A stretch of DNA of 14,677 nt from CAYSLC01 sp964431545 (GTDB lineage Bacteria > Desulfobacterota > Desulfobacteria > Desulfobacterales > JAABSP01). Numbering within the stretch: the first letter of the stretch is position 1; the number at the start of each line of letters is the position of its first letter. Below the pieces are notes generated by a model. That model ran no database searches, was not told where the DNA came from, and worked only from the letters and a program-made list of their open reading frames with translations. This document shows, piece by piece, positions 1-7,510 of this stretch. The stretch is from positions 1-14,677 of the forward strand of contig CAYSLC010000140.1 in assembly GCA_964431545.1 (NCBI GenBank), read 5' to 3'. The translations under genes and the position numbers were made by a program.

Positions 1-1812
1 CGACTTGGATGTGGCATCCTCGTCCGTGTCGGTAACCGTGACGGTGATGGTGCTCTCACCGGTCTCGTTGTCCACCGGAACGATCTTCAAGGTGCGGTTC
101 TGTCCGGTCCCCTCCACCCAGAGAGTCGATGCGGTGACCGGTAAAAGCACGGGATTCGACGAAGTCAGGTCGATCACCAGGTTGTCCGCCGGGGTGGTTG
201 CGTCCGATATCGAAAAGGAGAGATCCTTGGTTTCGTTGACGTTGATGACCACCGGATCGGCGTCGAGGCCGGTAATCGTCGGCGGGTCGTATACGGTCAC
301 CAGAAAGGTGTCTTGGGCGGTGTTGCCGTTGCCGTCCGTCACGGTGACGGTGACTTCAGACGTCCCCGTGGCGCCGGCCACCGTGTTGATGGTGATGGTC
401 CGTTCGGAGCCGGTGGCGGAGGGAATGGTCGGCGTCGGAATGACCGTGGGATTGGACGAGTCTGCATCGACCGTGAGGGAACCGGCGGGGGTCTCCGCGT
501 CCCAGACAAAGAACGTCTCGGTGGTCGATCCGTTTTTGATGATCAATTGATCCCCGATGGGAGAGATCGTGGGATCCAGGTTGAGATCCCCCGAGATTCG
601 ATCGGTGAAATAGGCCGCGCCGGTGTTCAGTTCGGTCCCCTGATCTTTGTTCGGGGCGCCGATCACGCCATAATAGCCGGAAATGGAGACGGATTCCCCC
701 ATGAGGTTTCCGGCGGCGCCGTCATCGGCGGTAAACTTCTGGTCCTGGCTCCAGGTGGAGCCGGATACCGTATACATGTAGGCAGCTCCGGAGGAGGTGC
801 CACTCGGATCGGCGGCGGGCGCGCCCACCAGGGCGTAATCTCCGGATATGGAGACGGAGGCGCCGAACGAATCTCCCGGCTCCCCATCCCCGGAAGTGAT
901 CATCTGGGTCTGTGACCATGCACCGCCGGACAAGGTGAAGACATAGGCCGCGCCCGTGTCGCCGGTGCCGGCGTTTTCGGCGCCCACCATGGCCCGGGTC
1001 CCCGAAATGGAGACGGAGGCTCCAAAGAGATCCGAGGTGGCGAGCCCCGTCGGGGTCAGTTTCGCCCAATTTGCGCTGCCGCTCCAGCCCGTGACAGGCC
1101 GCGTGTAGATGTAAGCGGCGCCGGAGGAGATCCCCTGGTCGTCCCTTCCCGGCGCCCCCGCGATAATGTAGTCGCCGGAGATGGAAACCGATGCGCCGAA
1201 AATGTCATCGGGTTTCGCTTCGGAGGGAAGCAGCTTTGCCTTCTGGATCCATCCGGTGCTCTCCTTCTGAAACACGTAAACAGCTCCCGAGGAGGCTCCC
1301 ATATCATCGTCGTTCTTGGCGCCGACCACGATGGTGTCTCCGGAGATGGCGACGGCGGTTCCGAAATTGTCGTTCTGCCCGGCGTCCCCGGCGGTCAGCT
1401 TGGCCACCTGAACCCAGGACCCACCGGATAGAGTGAACACATAGACGGCGCCGGTGTTTGGAAACTGGGTGCTGTCATCGAATTCCGCTCCGACGACCAC
1501 CGTGTAGCCCTCCATGGCCACGGCGCTGCCGAACCAGTCGTTGGCCAGCCCGTCTTCCGCCAATAGCTTTGCCTGCTGGATCCATGAAGTTCCGGAGCGC
1601 TGAAAAATATAGGCCGCGCCGGCCTTGCTGCCGTTGGCGTCGTCGCCGTAGGCTCCGATGACCGCGAGATCACCGGATACGGCGACCGCTTTTCCGAACT
1701 GGTCGTCCTGGACGAGCGCCGTCGGGGAGACCGGCGCCAAGGCATGGGCCACGGCCGGGATCACCAGCAAAAATACGGACAGAACCAAGCATGTTTTCGC
1801 CCTTGAGTTCAT
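1..1812 (-). CDS. Secreted FG-GAP beta-propeller protein with Ig/cadherin-like repeats (C-terminus off the window)
   Basis: The frame is open from the ATG at 1812 to the left edge, giving 604 codons with no stop, so the protein is partial. The start is set by a strong ribosome binding site, GAGGAGGT, 8 nt upstream. Residues 1-24 look like a Sec signal peptide: basic start, hydrophobic core around LVLSVFLLVIPAVA, then AHA before a likely cleavage site. Seven repeats of about 55 residues follow, with their FG (or MG) pair at residues 39, 94, 150, 205, 263, 316 and 371; each reads roughly FGxAVxISGDxxxVGAP...GAAYVF...W.Q..KL. This is the FG-GAP/integrin-alpha N-terminal type, and seven copies fit one closed seven-bladed propeller. 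From about residue 415 there are two repeats of about 95 residues that contain SNPxxxP and end in TVTVTD, like bacterial Ig or cadherin-like domains. The role is probably at the cell surface or in adhesion; the ligand is unknown. No partner gene is adjacent. Confidence 0.85.
   Translation of the reverse strand, partial: MNSRAKTCLVLSVFLLVIPAVAHALAPVSPTALVQDDQFGKAVAVSGDLAVIGAYGDDANGSKAGAAYIFQRSGTSWIQQAKLLAEDGLANDWFGSAVAMEGYTVVVGAEFDDSTQFPNTGAVYVFTLSGGSWVQVAKLTAGDAGQNDNFGTAVAISGDTIVVGAKNDDDMGASSGAVYVFQKESTGWIQKAKLLPSEAKPDDIFGASVSISGDYIIAGAPGRDDQGISSGAAYIYTRPVTGWSGSANWAKLTPTGLATSDLFGASVSISGTRAMVGAENAGTGDTGAAYVFTLSGGAWSQTQMITSGDGEPGDSFGASVSISGDYALVGAPAADPSGTSSGAAYMYTVSGSTWSQDQKFTADDGAAGNLMGESVSISGYYGVIGAPNKDQGTELNTGAAYFTDRISGDLNLDPTISPIGDQLIIKNGSTTETFFVWDAETPAGSLTVDADSSNPTVIPTPTIPSATGSERTITINTVAGATGTSEVTVTVTDGNGNTAQDTFLVTVYDPPTITGLDADPVVINVNETKDLSFSISDATTPADNLVIDLTSSNPVLLPVTASTLWVEGTGQNRTLKIVPVDNETGESTITVTVTDTDEDATSKS
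613..1716 (-). repeat. Seven tandem FG-GAP-coding repeats of about 165 bp
   Basis: Within the secreted protein gene, seven units of 53-58 codons repeat head to tail. The similarity is visible in the DNA: near-identical stretches such as ATGGAGACGGAGGC (plus strand) recur at about 847 and 1007, with related versions near 682 and 1180. Units 4-6 are the most alike (FGASVSISG in each), which suggests more recent duplication or conversion among them. Unit 7 has MG in place of FG and is the most diverged, as is common for a terminal blade. Confidence 0.8.
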
Positions 1813-1910
1813 AGGATTTTACCTCCTCGGATTTTTCCGTTTCCGGTATTCCTTCCCCGGCAATCCCCATGGCGAGACAGGGAGAGAAACGCCGAAATCG
1901 GAAGGAGACG

Positions 1911-1928
1911 ATGGTACAGATGGTACAA
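1911..1928. repeat. Tandem 9-bp repeat pair A
   Basis: Two adjacent 9-mers, ATGGTACAG and ATGGTACAA, differ only in the last base. On the minus strand the pair reads TTGTACCAT CTGTACCAT and lies about 100 bp upstream of the FG-GAP gene start. It matches pair B in the form ATNNTACAR. It could be a protein-binding site or a simple tandem duplication; the sequence alone does not decide. Confidence 0.55.
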
Positions 1929-2158
1929 CTGGTTTGGGCACATACGGCTCACGCCAAGGCGCCGCCGCGTCCATTGCCGCCGGGATCTTTTCAACAACAA
2001 ATTGTTTTTGACGATAATTTTTCAAATATCCACCCGCTGATCATGGGTGTTACCATAACTCTTTTTTTCAATCAAATGGAACCTCTTTTCGGCTTGAGGA
2101 GGGGATGCGCTCCGCGCCGTCCGTCGGAGAGGCGAGGTACCATGGGGGGGCGATTTTC

Positions 2159-2176
2159 ATCATACAGATCATACAA
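2159..2176. repeat. Tandem 9-bp repeat pair B
   Basis: Two adjacent 9-mers, ATCATACAG and ATCATACAA. The design is the same as pair A: units end G then A and share ATNNTACA, but the middle dinucleotide is CA in both units instead of GG. The two pairs lie 248 bp apart in the same orientation within one intergenic region. Confidence 0.55.
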
Positions 2177-2397
2177 GGGGTTTTACAGCAAAAATCGTGC
2201 CGAAAATCTCTTTTCCCGCCTCTCCCCGGGCGGTTTTACCGAATCCCTTTTTTGTACATGCGCTTCAATGGACATGGCATCAAAGAAAAGAACCCAGCGC
2301 CGACAACCGGGACCGAAAACCGCTTCACCCCCACGGTCTGCTCTCCGAACGGCCCCCGTCAAGACTATAAAACCATTTTACCGGGACTAAAAAATTA

Positions 2398-5300
2398 TTA
2401 CACCCATAATCGACCCGACGGTTCTCCCTCGCCGAGCCATTTCCACACCCGAATCCATTCACTGGCCCCCCAGGCCTGGGCGTCGCACCCCCGCTGGTCG
2501 TGGGGAGAATCGCCGTCCAGGATTTCCGGGAGATGGCCGATAGCCCCTCCGTCCACCAGGCGGCTGCTCCCCGCCATCCATGCCATGGCCGCCCTCCTTC
2601 CGCTCTCTCCGTGGACCTTGACCCACGCTTCCGCAAAAGACGGATATACCCACGTCCAGGCGGTGCCGTTATGGTAGGCGGGCTTTCGGCGGGTGTCCTC
2701 GTCCCCGCCGTACCGGCCCCAATAGGGTGCATGCGGATCATTGAGCAGGACTCCCTGGCGGACCACCGGCAGCGGTCGGCTCACGGGACGATCCGCCAGA
2801 CTGCGGATGGCGCCGGGGACCAGGAGTTCCCGGCAGGCCGCCAAGACCCGCCGGCAGCCCCTGGGATCGGTAAAAGCCCCCATGGTCAGTGCGAAGAGCT
2901 GGTTCGGCCGGAGGGCGTCGTCGGGTTCCGCCCGGTGGGCCGGTGTGCCGCTCGCTCCGTGGAGACAATCGGACAGATAGCCGCCCGGCTCCAGGAAGAA
3001 GAGCGTTTCGATGGATCCGCGGACCCGGTCGGCCCACCCCTGCCAGCTGCGACGGGCCTGCTCCCCCTCCGGATCGATTCTGGAGAGAAAAGAGAGCGCA
3101 AAGTGCCACAGCGCCTGGATTTCGATGGGATACCCCTCCCGGGGGGTTGCCGCCGGGTAATTGGTGTCCATCCACGTGAAATGGGAGGGGCTGAAGAGCA
3201 GACCGGACGCCTCGTCGACACCGACGCCGTTGGCTGTTTTCGAGAGAAGGGAACGGCCCATGGAGACGAGGATCTCCCGGACCGTTCTGCCGCCGCTGGA
3301 AAGGTCCAGGAAGGCTTCCGTCCCTTCCGCCCGGATCAGATCGGCGCATCCGGCGAAGAACCACAGGGGGGCGTCGGAGGTGTCCCGGTTCCCCGCGTCC
3401 TGTCCCCGGATCATGTTGGGCAGGGTCCCGTCGGACTCAAATGCGGCGAACTGGGAGAGGATGGCCCGGCTCTCCCGGGTTCGGCCCATGGCGATGAGGC
3501 CCCTGACGAAGATCAGCGTATCCCGTCCCCAGTCGAGGAACCACGGATACCCCGCGATCACGGTGCGCAGGTCCCCGCGCTTGACCACGTATTGGTCCAC
3601 GGCCCCGCACATGGCCGATGAGAGGTCGACTTCCTCCATCCGGGGGTCGGCCCTCCGGTCGTCCGAGGCATCGATACCGGCCCTTGGGATGGGAGCCTCA
3701 TCCGGTTGCTCATCGGTCGTGATCCGGGCAAGAAGCGTGACCCGCTTCCCCGGGATCAGAGGGACGGTGAAGTATCCCGGACTGAACAGGTCGGTGTGGG
3801 GGTCGAGCCCCCGCTGCTCCTCGACCGGATGGTGGACCGCGTACCGCCATTCCGGGGCTCTGGTGAACGTTCCCGGCGCCACTCGGATGCTCAGCCCGCG
3901 CCGGGGATCCGGAATAAAGGCGAATCCGCCGGGGATGTCGGATACCGCCGCGGGCCAGCTCCGCTCGGGACCCGCGTAGGCCTTGGTGTTTTCGTGGAAA
4001 TTCCGATCCTCGATGTCGGGCCGGAGCACCAGCCGGACCGCCTCGATCGCTTCTTCTCCTTCCATCGAAGAGGGGCCGCTCGGTCGGCGGAAGGTCATCC
4101 GTACCGCGTTCTCATCGGGGAGCATCTCCGTTTTGATGGTCAGCGGCACGGCGTTCCCGCCCCCCATGGGAAGCCGGAATCTCCAGTGTCCGGTAAAGGA
4201 GGCGCCCTGGCGGAAATCGATCAGCCAGTCGTCCCGGATCTCCTGGGAAAAGCCCCTGCGGGAGATCCACCCCCGACAGCGGGTGAACATCACCCACCGG
4301 TCTTCGGGGTAACGGGGACTCAGGTTGGCGGCCAGAAGGGCATCGTACTTGCTTTGCAGGGCACCCCAGAAGAGATTGGCCCGGAGCATCCCGCCCCTTC
4401 CGTTGGTGGCCAGAAGCAGACGCGATCGGTCCGCCGAATCGGCCCGTTCGAATCGGCGCCGGACTCGGGGGGAGCCGGGGTCCGCCAGAAAGCAGACGGC
4501 GGCGGAGTCCCGTCGCGTGGCGCGCCCTTCGTGGACGACCAGTTTCAGCTTGTGTCCGGTATGGCGGGGGGGGACCGCAAGGGGCTCGAAGAGGGCGAAA
4601 AAGGCTCCGTCCGCGGAGGGAAGGCCCCTTTCCGGCGCCAGGGTGCGGGACCCGTCGGTCAGCTCCGCCCGGAACGGCACGGGGGAGCGGACCAGCAGGA
4701 GATGGCCGGGGGGGACCATCACCTCGCGGCGAAGGTCGGCGGGCCATTGCCATGGCACCACCCGGGGGGCGGCGTGCTCCGGCAGGCAATCCGCGCAGAA
4801 TCCCTCGGGATCGAGGGCCAGTCTGGATGCGGCGGTGTCGGGATCGAAGGGGGGCATTTCGAGTTTGTCGTGGAGATGGCGCCACACAGAGAGGGCTTTG
4901 GCCGTAAGCCGTTGCTCCGTGGGCCGATCCGTACCCGTCGGCGGCGGCGACGAGAGAAGCGCCAGGTCGGCGGGATCACCCGTGAGGCAGAGAACCTGGC
5001 CCGGAGCAAGTCGGCATGCCCGCCGGCCGGATGCCCGCTCCACCGGGACCTCGGCGCCGGTGAGCAGGTCGATGGGCTGTTCCGTCGGGAAATCGCGCGC
5101 CTCCCAGCTCCCACTTCCGGGGGCATCGACATCGAGGTTGGCCAGAACCAGCACCCTCTTTCCCGTGGGGGGATGGCGTCGCGCCAGCGCCAGAACCTCC
5201 CCGCTCCCCTGGGGGATCAGAAGGGTCTCCACCCGGTCGTGGAAGGCGGGGTGGCGCCGGAGGAGCGTGGTGAGGGTCCGGATGGCCGCCACCTGGTTTT

Positions 5301-6723
5301 CCGGGGACCCCCAGTCGAGGGAGGGGCGCTCGTGGACGTCGATCTTCTCCGTGGCGAACCACTCCACGCCGTTGGCGAACCCGAACGCCCCGTTGGCGGA
5401 AAAGAGGGCGGAAAGGGCGGTTCGCATCCGGGCGTAGGGGATGGACCGGGCCGCCAGCCGGTTGTTGTCGTGGGTTTCAGCGAAGTGGATCATCAGTCCG
5501 TCGGACCGGCTGATGGCGTCCGACTCCGGAAAATACCCCTCGATCTGGGCCCGATCGTACTGCTGAAAGAACTCCGAATAGGCCCAATTGAAATTGGCTC
5601 TGTCAAGGATCTCCCGGGTCACCGAGATTTTTCCCCCCAGCCCCTCCAAAAGAAAGACGGTATCCGGATATTCCCGGCGGACCAGGGCAACGATATATTC
5701 CCAAACCGCCACGGGGATCATGTAGCCGGCGTCGCACCGGAACCCGTCGACCCCCCGGCGGCACCAGGTGAGAAAGGCGTCGGCCACGTAGTCCCAAAGC
5801 TCTTTGCGGCGGTAGTCGAGGCGGGTGAGATCCTCCCAGACGGTGCCCCAGGCGCCGGGGTTCTCGATCCGGCCGTCGGTCTCCCGGGCCAGCCACTCCG
5901 GGTGGCGCTCATGGATCCGGGCCGCCCATCCCGTGTGGTTCACGGGCATGTCGAGCAGGAGCGCCGCGTCCCTGGCATGGACGGCGTCCACGAGTTCGGT
6001 GAACTGATCCAGCGGGGTGGACCGGGGGTCGAACTCGGCCAGGGCCGGGTCGATGCCGGTGAAATCGAGGGCCGCGTACGGGCTTCCGAAGCGGCCCATC
6101 CGTCCGTAGACGGTGGGGGTGGGCTGGATGGGCAGCAGCAGCAGGCATGTGCACCCGAGGGTGTCGATGATCAGGTCGAGCCGGCCGATGAGATCGCGAA
6201 AGGTCCCGGACGGGGGGATCACGGCGTACCCCGCATGCTCCAGGGCTTGGATGGGGGCGGTCTGCCTCGGATCCATACCGGCCCCGCCGGATCGATCGGC
6301 CCCGAACTGCCGGACGAAGGCGTTGTAGACGATGTTGGCGCAGCAGGTGTGGGCCGGTTCCACGTTGAGGGTCACATTGGAACCCGGCGGCCAAACGGGG
6401 TCGGCCGCGCCGTCGGGGAGGTAGAAACACTTGGCCTCGAAATGGCCGACCTCGCACAGGGGAATGGAGACAAAGAACCCGCCGTCCTCTCCGGGGACCA
6501 TGGGGAGATCATGCCAGTCCTGGCCCGGGCGCCGACCCCCGGAACGGACGCTTTGAATGATCTCCTCCCTGGCGATCCCGCCATGGCCCAAGTTGGTGCG
6601 AAGCCATCCCCGACCGGGCCCGGGGAAGTCGCCGGCGAGGCGGAAGGTGCAATGATCGCCGCAAAACAGCAGCAGCCGGGTGCCCGGCGCTGGAATCTGT
6701 CGCGGTGGATCCGGGAAGGACAT
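2398..6723 (-). CDS. Bifunctional glycogen debranching enzyme: GH13 domain fused to GH133 amylo-alpha-1,6-glucosidase
   Basis: The 1441-residue protein has two glycoside hydrolase parts. Residues about 150-580 form a GH13 (alpha-amylase clan) barrel with all four conserved regions: DMPVNH at 258-263, GFRCD at 327-331 (likely nucleophile D331), LLEG with likely acid/base E360, and THD with D419. Residues about 1030-1430 match the GDE_C/GH133 domain: PWFLDWGRDT at 1060-1069, TWMD at 1183-1186, EIQALW at 1201, RPNQLFAL at 1272, HNGTAWTW at 1351 and CDAQAW at 1413. An N-terminal beta-type region and a middle region (about 600-1000) are linkers or binding domains. By family knowledge such a protein would transfer short glucan stubs and then release the alpha-1,6-linked glucose, in the cytoplasm. 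The start follows the isomerase stop by 21 nt and has no good ribosome binding site, which suggests translational coupling. The exact GH13 specificity (transferase or hydrolase) is not settled. Confidence 0.88.
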   Translation of the reverse strand: MSFPDPPRQIPAPGTRLLLFCGDHCTFRLAGDFPGPGRGWLRTNLGHGGIAREEIIQSVRSGGRRPGQDWHDLPMVPGEDGGFFVSIPLCEVGHFEAKCFYLPDGAADPVWPPGSNVTLNVEPAHTCCANIVYNAFVRQFGADRSGGAGMDPRQTAPIQALEHAGYAVIPPSGTFRDLIGRLDLIIDTLGCTCLLLLPIQPTPTVYGRMGRFGSPYAALDFTGIDPALAEFDPRSTPLDQFTELVDAVHARDAALLLDMPVNHTGWAARIHERHPEWLARETDGRIENPGAWGTVWEDLTRLDYRRKELWDYVADAFLTWCRRGVDGFRCDAGYMIPVAVWEYIVALVRREYPDTVFLLEGLGGKISVTREILDRANFNWAYSEFFQQYDRAQIEGYFPESDAISRSDGLMIHFAETHDNNRLAARSIPYARMRTALSALFSANGAFGFANGVEWFATEKIDVHERPSLDWGSPENQVAAIRTLTTLLRRHPAFHDRVETLLIPQGSGEVLALARRHPPTGKRVLVLANLDVDAPGSGSWEARDFPTEQPIDLLTGAEVPVERASGRRACRLAPGQVLCLTGDPADLALLSSPPPTGTDRPTEQRLTAKALSVWRHLHDKLEMPPFDPDTAASRLALDPEGFCADCLPEHAAPRVVPWQWPADLRREVMVPPGHLLLVRSPVPFRAELTDGSRTLAPERGLPSADGAFFALFEPLAVPPRHTGHKLKLVVHEGRATRRDSAAVCFLADPGSPRVRRRFERADSADRSRLLLATNGRGGMLRANLFWGALQSKYDALLAANLSPRYPEDRWVMFTRCRGWISRRGFSQEIRDDWLIDFRQGASFTGHWRFRLPMGGGNAVPLTIKTEMLPDENAVRMTFRRPSGPSSMEGEEAIEAVRLVLRPDIEDRNFHENTKAYAGPERSWPAAVSDIPGGFAFIPDPRRGLSIRVAPGTFTRAPEWRYAVHHPVEEQRGLDPHTDLFSPGYFTVPLIPGKRVTLLARITTDEQPDEAPIPRAGIDASDDRRADPRMEEVDLSSAMCGAVDQYVVKRGDLRTVIAGYPWFLDWGRDTLIFVRGLIAMGRTRESRAILSQFAAFESDGTLPNMIRGQDAGNRDTSDAPLWFFAGCADLIRAEGTEAFLDLSSGGRTVREILVSMGRSLLSKTANGVGVDEASGLLFSPSHFTWMDTNYPAATPREGYPIEIQALWHFALSFLSRIDPEGEQARRSWQGWADRVRGSIETLFFLEPGGYLSDCLHGASGTPAHRAEPDDALRPNQLFALTMGAFTDPRGCRRVLAACRELLVPGAIRSLADRPVSRPLPVVRQGVLLNDPHAPYWGRYGGDEDTRRKPAYHNGTAWTWVYPSFAEAWVKVHGESGRRAAMAWMAGSSRLVDGGAIGHLPEILDGDSPHDQRGCDAQAWGASEWIRVWKWLGEGEPSGRLWV

Positions 6724-6744
6724 CGGACCAGGGCGGGTGTCCGG

Positions 6745-7365
6745 CTATTGCGGTTCTGTTCCAGGTTCGGCGTCGAGGATCTCCACATCCATCTTGATGG
6801 GGGTCTTCGGGTTGTCCCTGGCGTCCTTGGGCTGGGAGACGATGGCGTCCACGGTCTCCATGCCGCCGACCACCGTCCCGAAGACCGTATACTGGCGGTC
6901 GAGGTGGGGGGCGTCGGCCACGCAGATGAAAAACTGGGAACCGGCGCTGTCCGGATGGCGGGATCGGGCCATGGACAGGGTTCCCCGCTTGTGGGAGCGG
7001 TCGTTGAACTCCGCCTTGAGCCGGTAGCCGGGCCCGCCGGTGCCGTGCCGGGAACGGTCCGCCGTTTTGGTCAGGGGATCCCCTCCCTGGATCATGAACC
7101 CGGGGATCACCCGGTGGAAGGTGGTGCCGTCGTAAAACCCTTCCCCGGCCAGCCGGATGAAGTTGTGGACGTGGTTGGGGGCGGATTCCGGAAAGAACTT
7201 CAGGGTGATATCGCCCAACCGGGTGTGGATGACCCCGCGGACTCGTTTCATCTCTTCGATCCGGGAAGGATCGAACCGTTCATGCCTGACCTCCTGGCAG
7301 ATCCCCTCCTGTGTCCCCAAAACCGTCAACAGCAGCCCCGCAACCAACCCGACGACGCGTCTCAT
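6745..7365 (-). CDS. Exported cyclophilin-type peptidyl-prolyl cis-trans isomerase
   Basis: The 206-residue protein has the cyclophilin core from about residue 43. FHRVIPGFMIQGGDP at 83-97 contains the catalytic Arg (R85), and GSQFFI at 142-147 and YTVFGTVVGGMETVDAI at 159-175 are also typical. At the place of human cyclophilin A Trp121 there is a His (H154, in PHLD), as in many bacterial members. Residues 1-23 (MRRVV then a Leu/Val/Gly-rich core) look like a signal peptide, so the enzyme probably acts in the periplasm on exported proteins. I chose the ATG at 7365 because AAGGAGG lies 4 nt upstream; an in-frame ATG at 7431 has no such site, would break the signal peptide and overlaps the promoter. 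It is the first gene of a likely two-gene unit with the debranching enzyme, although the two products would work in different compartments. Confidence 0.9.
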   Translation of the reverse strand: MRRVVGLVAGLLLTVLGTQEGICQEVRHERFDPSRIEEMKRVRGVIHTRLGDITLKFFPESAPNHVHNFIRLAGEGFYDGTTFHRVIPGFMIQGGDPLTKTADRSRHGTGGPGYRLKAEFNDRSHKRGTLSMARSRHPDSAGSQFFICVADAPHLDRQYTVFGTVVGGMETVDAIVSQPKDARDNPKTPIKMDVEILDAEPGTEPQ

Positions 7366-7402
7366 TGATCCTCCTTGGCAGATGTCCTGTGCAGTTGACG
7401 CC

Positions 7403-7431
7403 ATTAAACCGTATGTTCCGGGAAATGGCAA
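7403..7431 (-). promoter_or_regulatory. Candidate sigma-70 promoter for the isomerase-debranching operon
   Basis: On the minus strand, TTGCCA (7426-7431; 5 of 6 match to TTGACA) is separated by 17 nt from TTTAAT (7403-7408; 5 of 6 match to TATAAT). Transcription would start near 7396, leaving a leader of about 30 nt before the isomerase ATG with its ribosome binding site. Position and spacing make it likely that this operon is transcribed independently of cooS. Confidence 0.55.
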
Positions 7432-7466
7432 TCTTTATTTGGCTCGGATACGGCGGGGGTTGGGGA

Positions 7467-7496
7467 CGAGGCCCCCGCCGGCCGGAGGGGGCCTCG
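7467..7496 (-). terminator. GC-rich hairpin just after cooS, possible transcript end
   Basis: A perfect 10-bp inverted repeat, CGAGGCCCCC and GGGGGCCTCG, encloses a 10-nt loop and lies 14 nt after the cooS stop. No T-run follows on the minus strand, so it is not a canonical intrinsic terminator. It could end the transcript with Rho or protect the 3' end of the CO operon mRNA. Confidence 0.45.
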
Positions 7497-7510
7497 GGAG
7501 GAGCGTGGCG

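Larger units (their letters stand above)
1813..2397. other. 585-base intergenic region without a convincing gene
   Basis: It lies between the stop of the debranching enzyme gene and the start of the FG-GAP gene, both on the minus strand. Bases around 1990-2080 are strikingly AT-rich for this window. Open frames here encode low-complexity, Arg/Pro/Ser-rich peptides that resemble no protein family I know, so I call no gene. It holds two pairs of tandem 9-bp repeats, listed separately. I could not find a strong sigma-70 promoter for the FG-GAP gene or a clear intrinsic terminator after the debranching gene; six T residues follow the stop on the minus strand but without a hairpin before them. Confidence 0.6.

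Noticed and set aside
2215..2240. Possible intrinsic terminator (CCGCC, loop, GGCGG, then TTTT) on the plus strand
   Set aside because: The stem is only 5 bp with an 8-nt loop and a short T-run, and no plus-strand gene ends here.
1869..2390. A 173-codon plus-strand frame in the intergenic region
   Set aside because: It has odd composition, no domain, no strong ribosome binding site, and it runs through the tandem 9-bp repeats; it looks like noncoding DNA without a stop.
6721..6747. TAG readthrough (pyrrolysine-like) fusing the isomerase to the debranching enzyme
   Set aside because: The frame match has a one in three chance, both proteins look complete without fusion, and neither family uses pyrrolysine. 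Kept only as a coupling observation.
3706..7368. A 1220-codon open frame on the plus strand opposite the debranching enzyme and isomerase
   Set aside because: It is the complement of two well-supported genes in GC-rich DNA, where stops are rare in the antisense frame. Its peptide is Gly/Pro/Arg-rich, has no recognisable motif, and it spans two unrelated genes.
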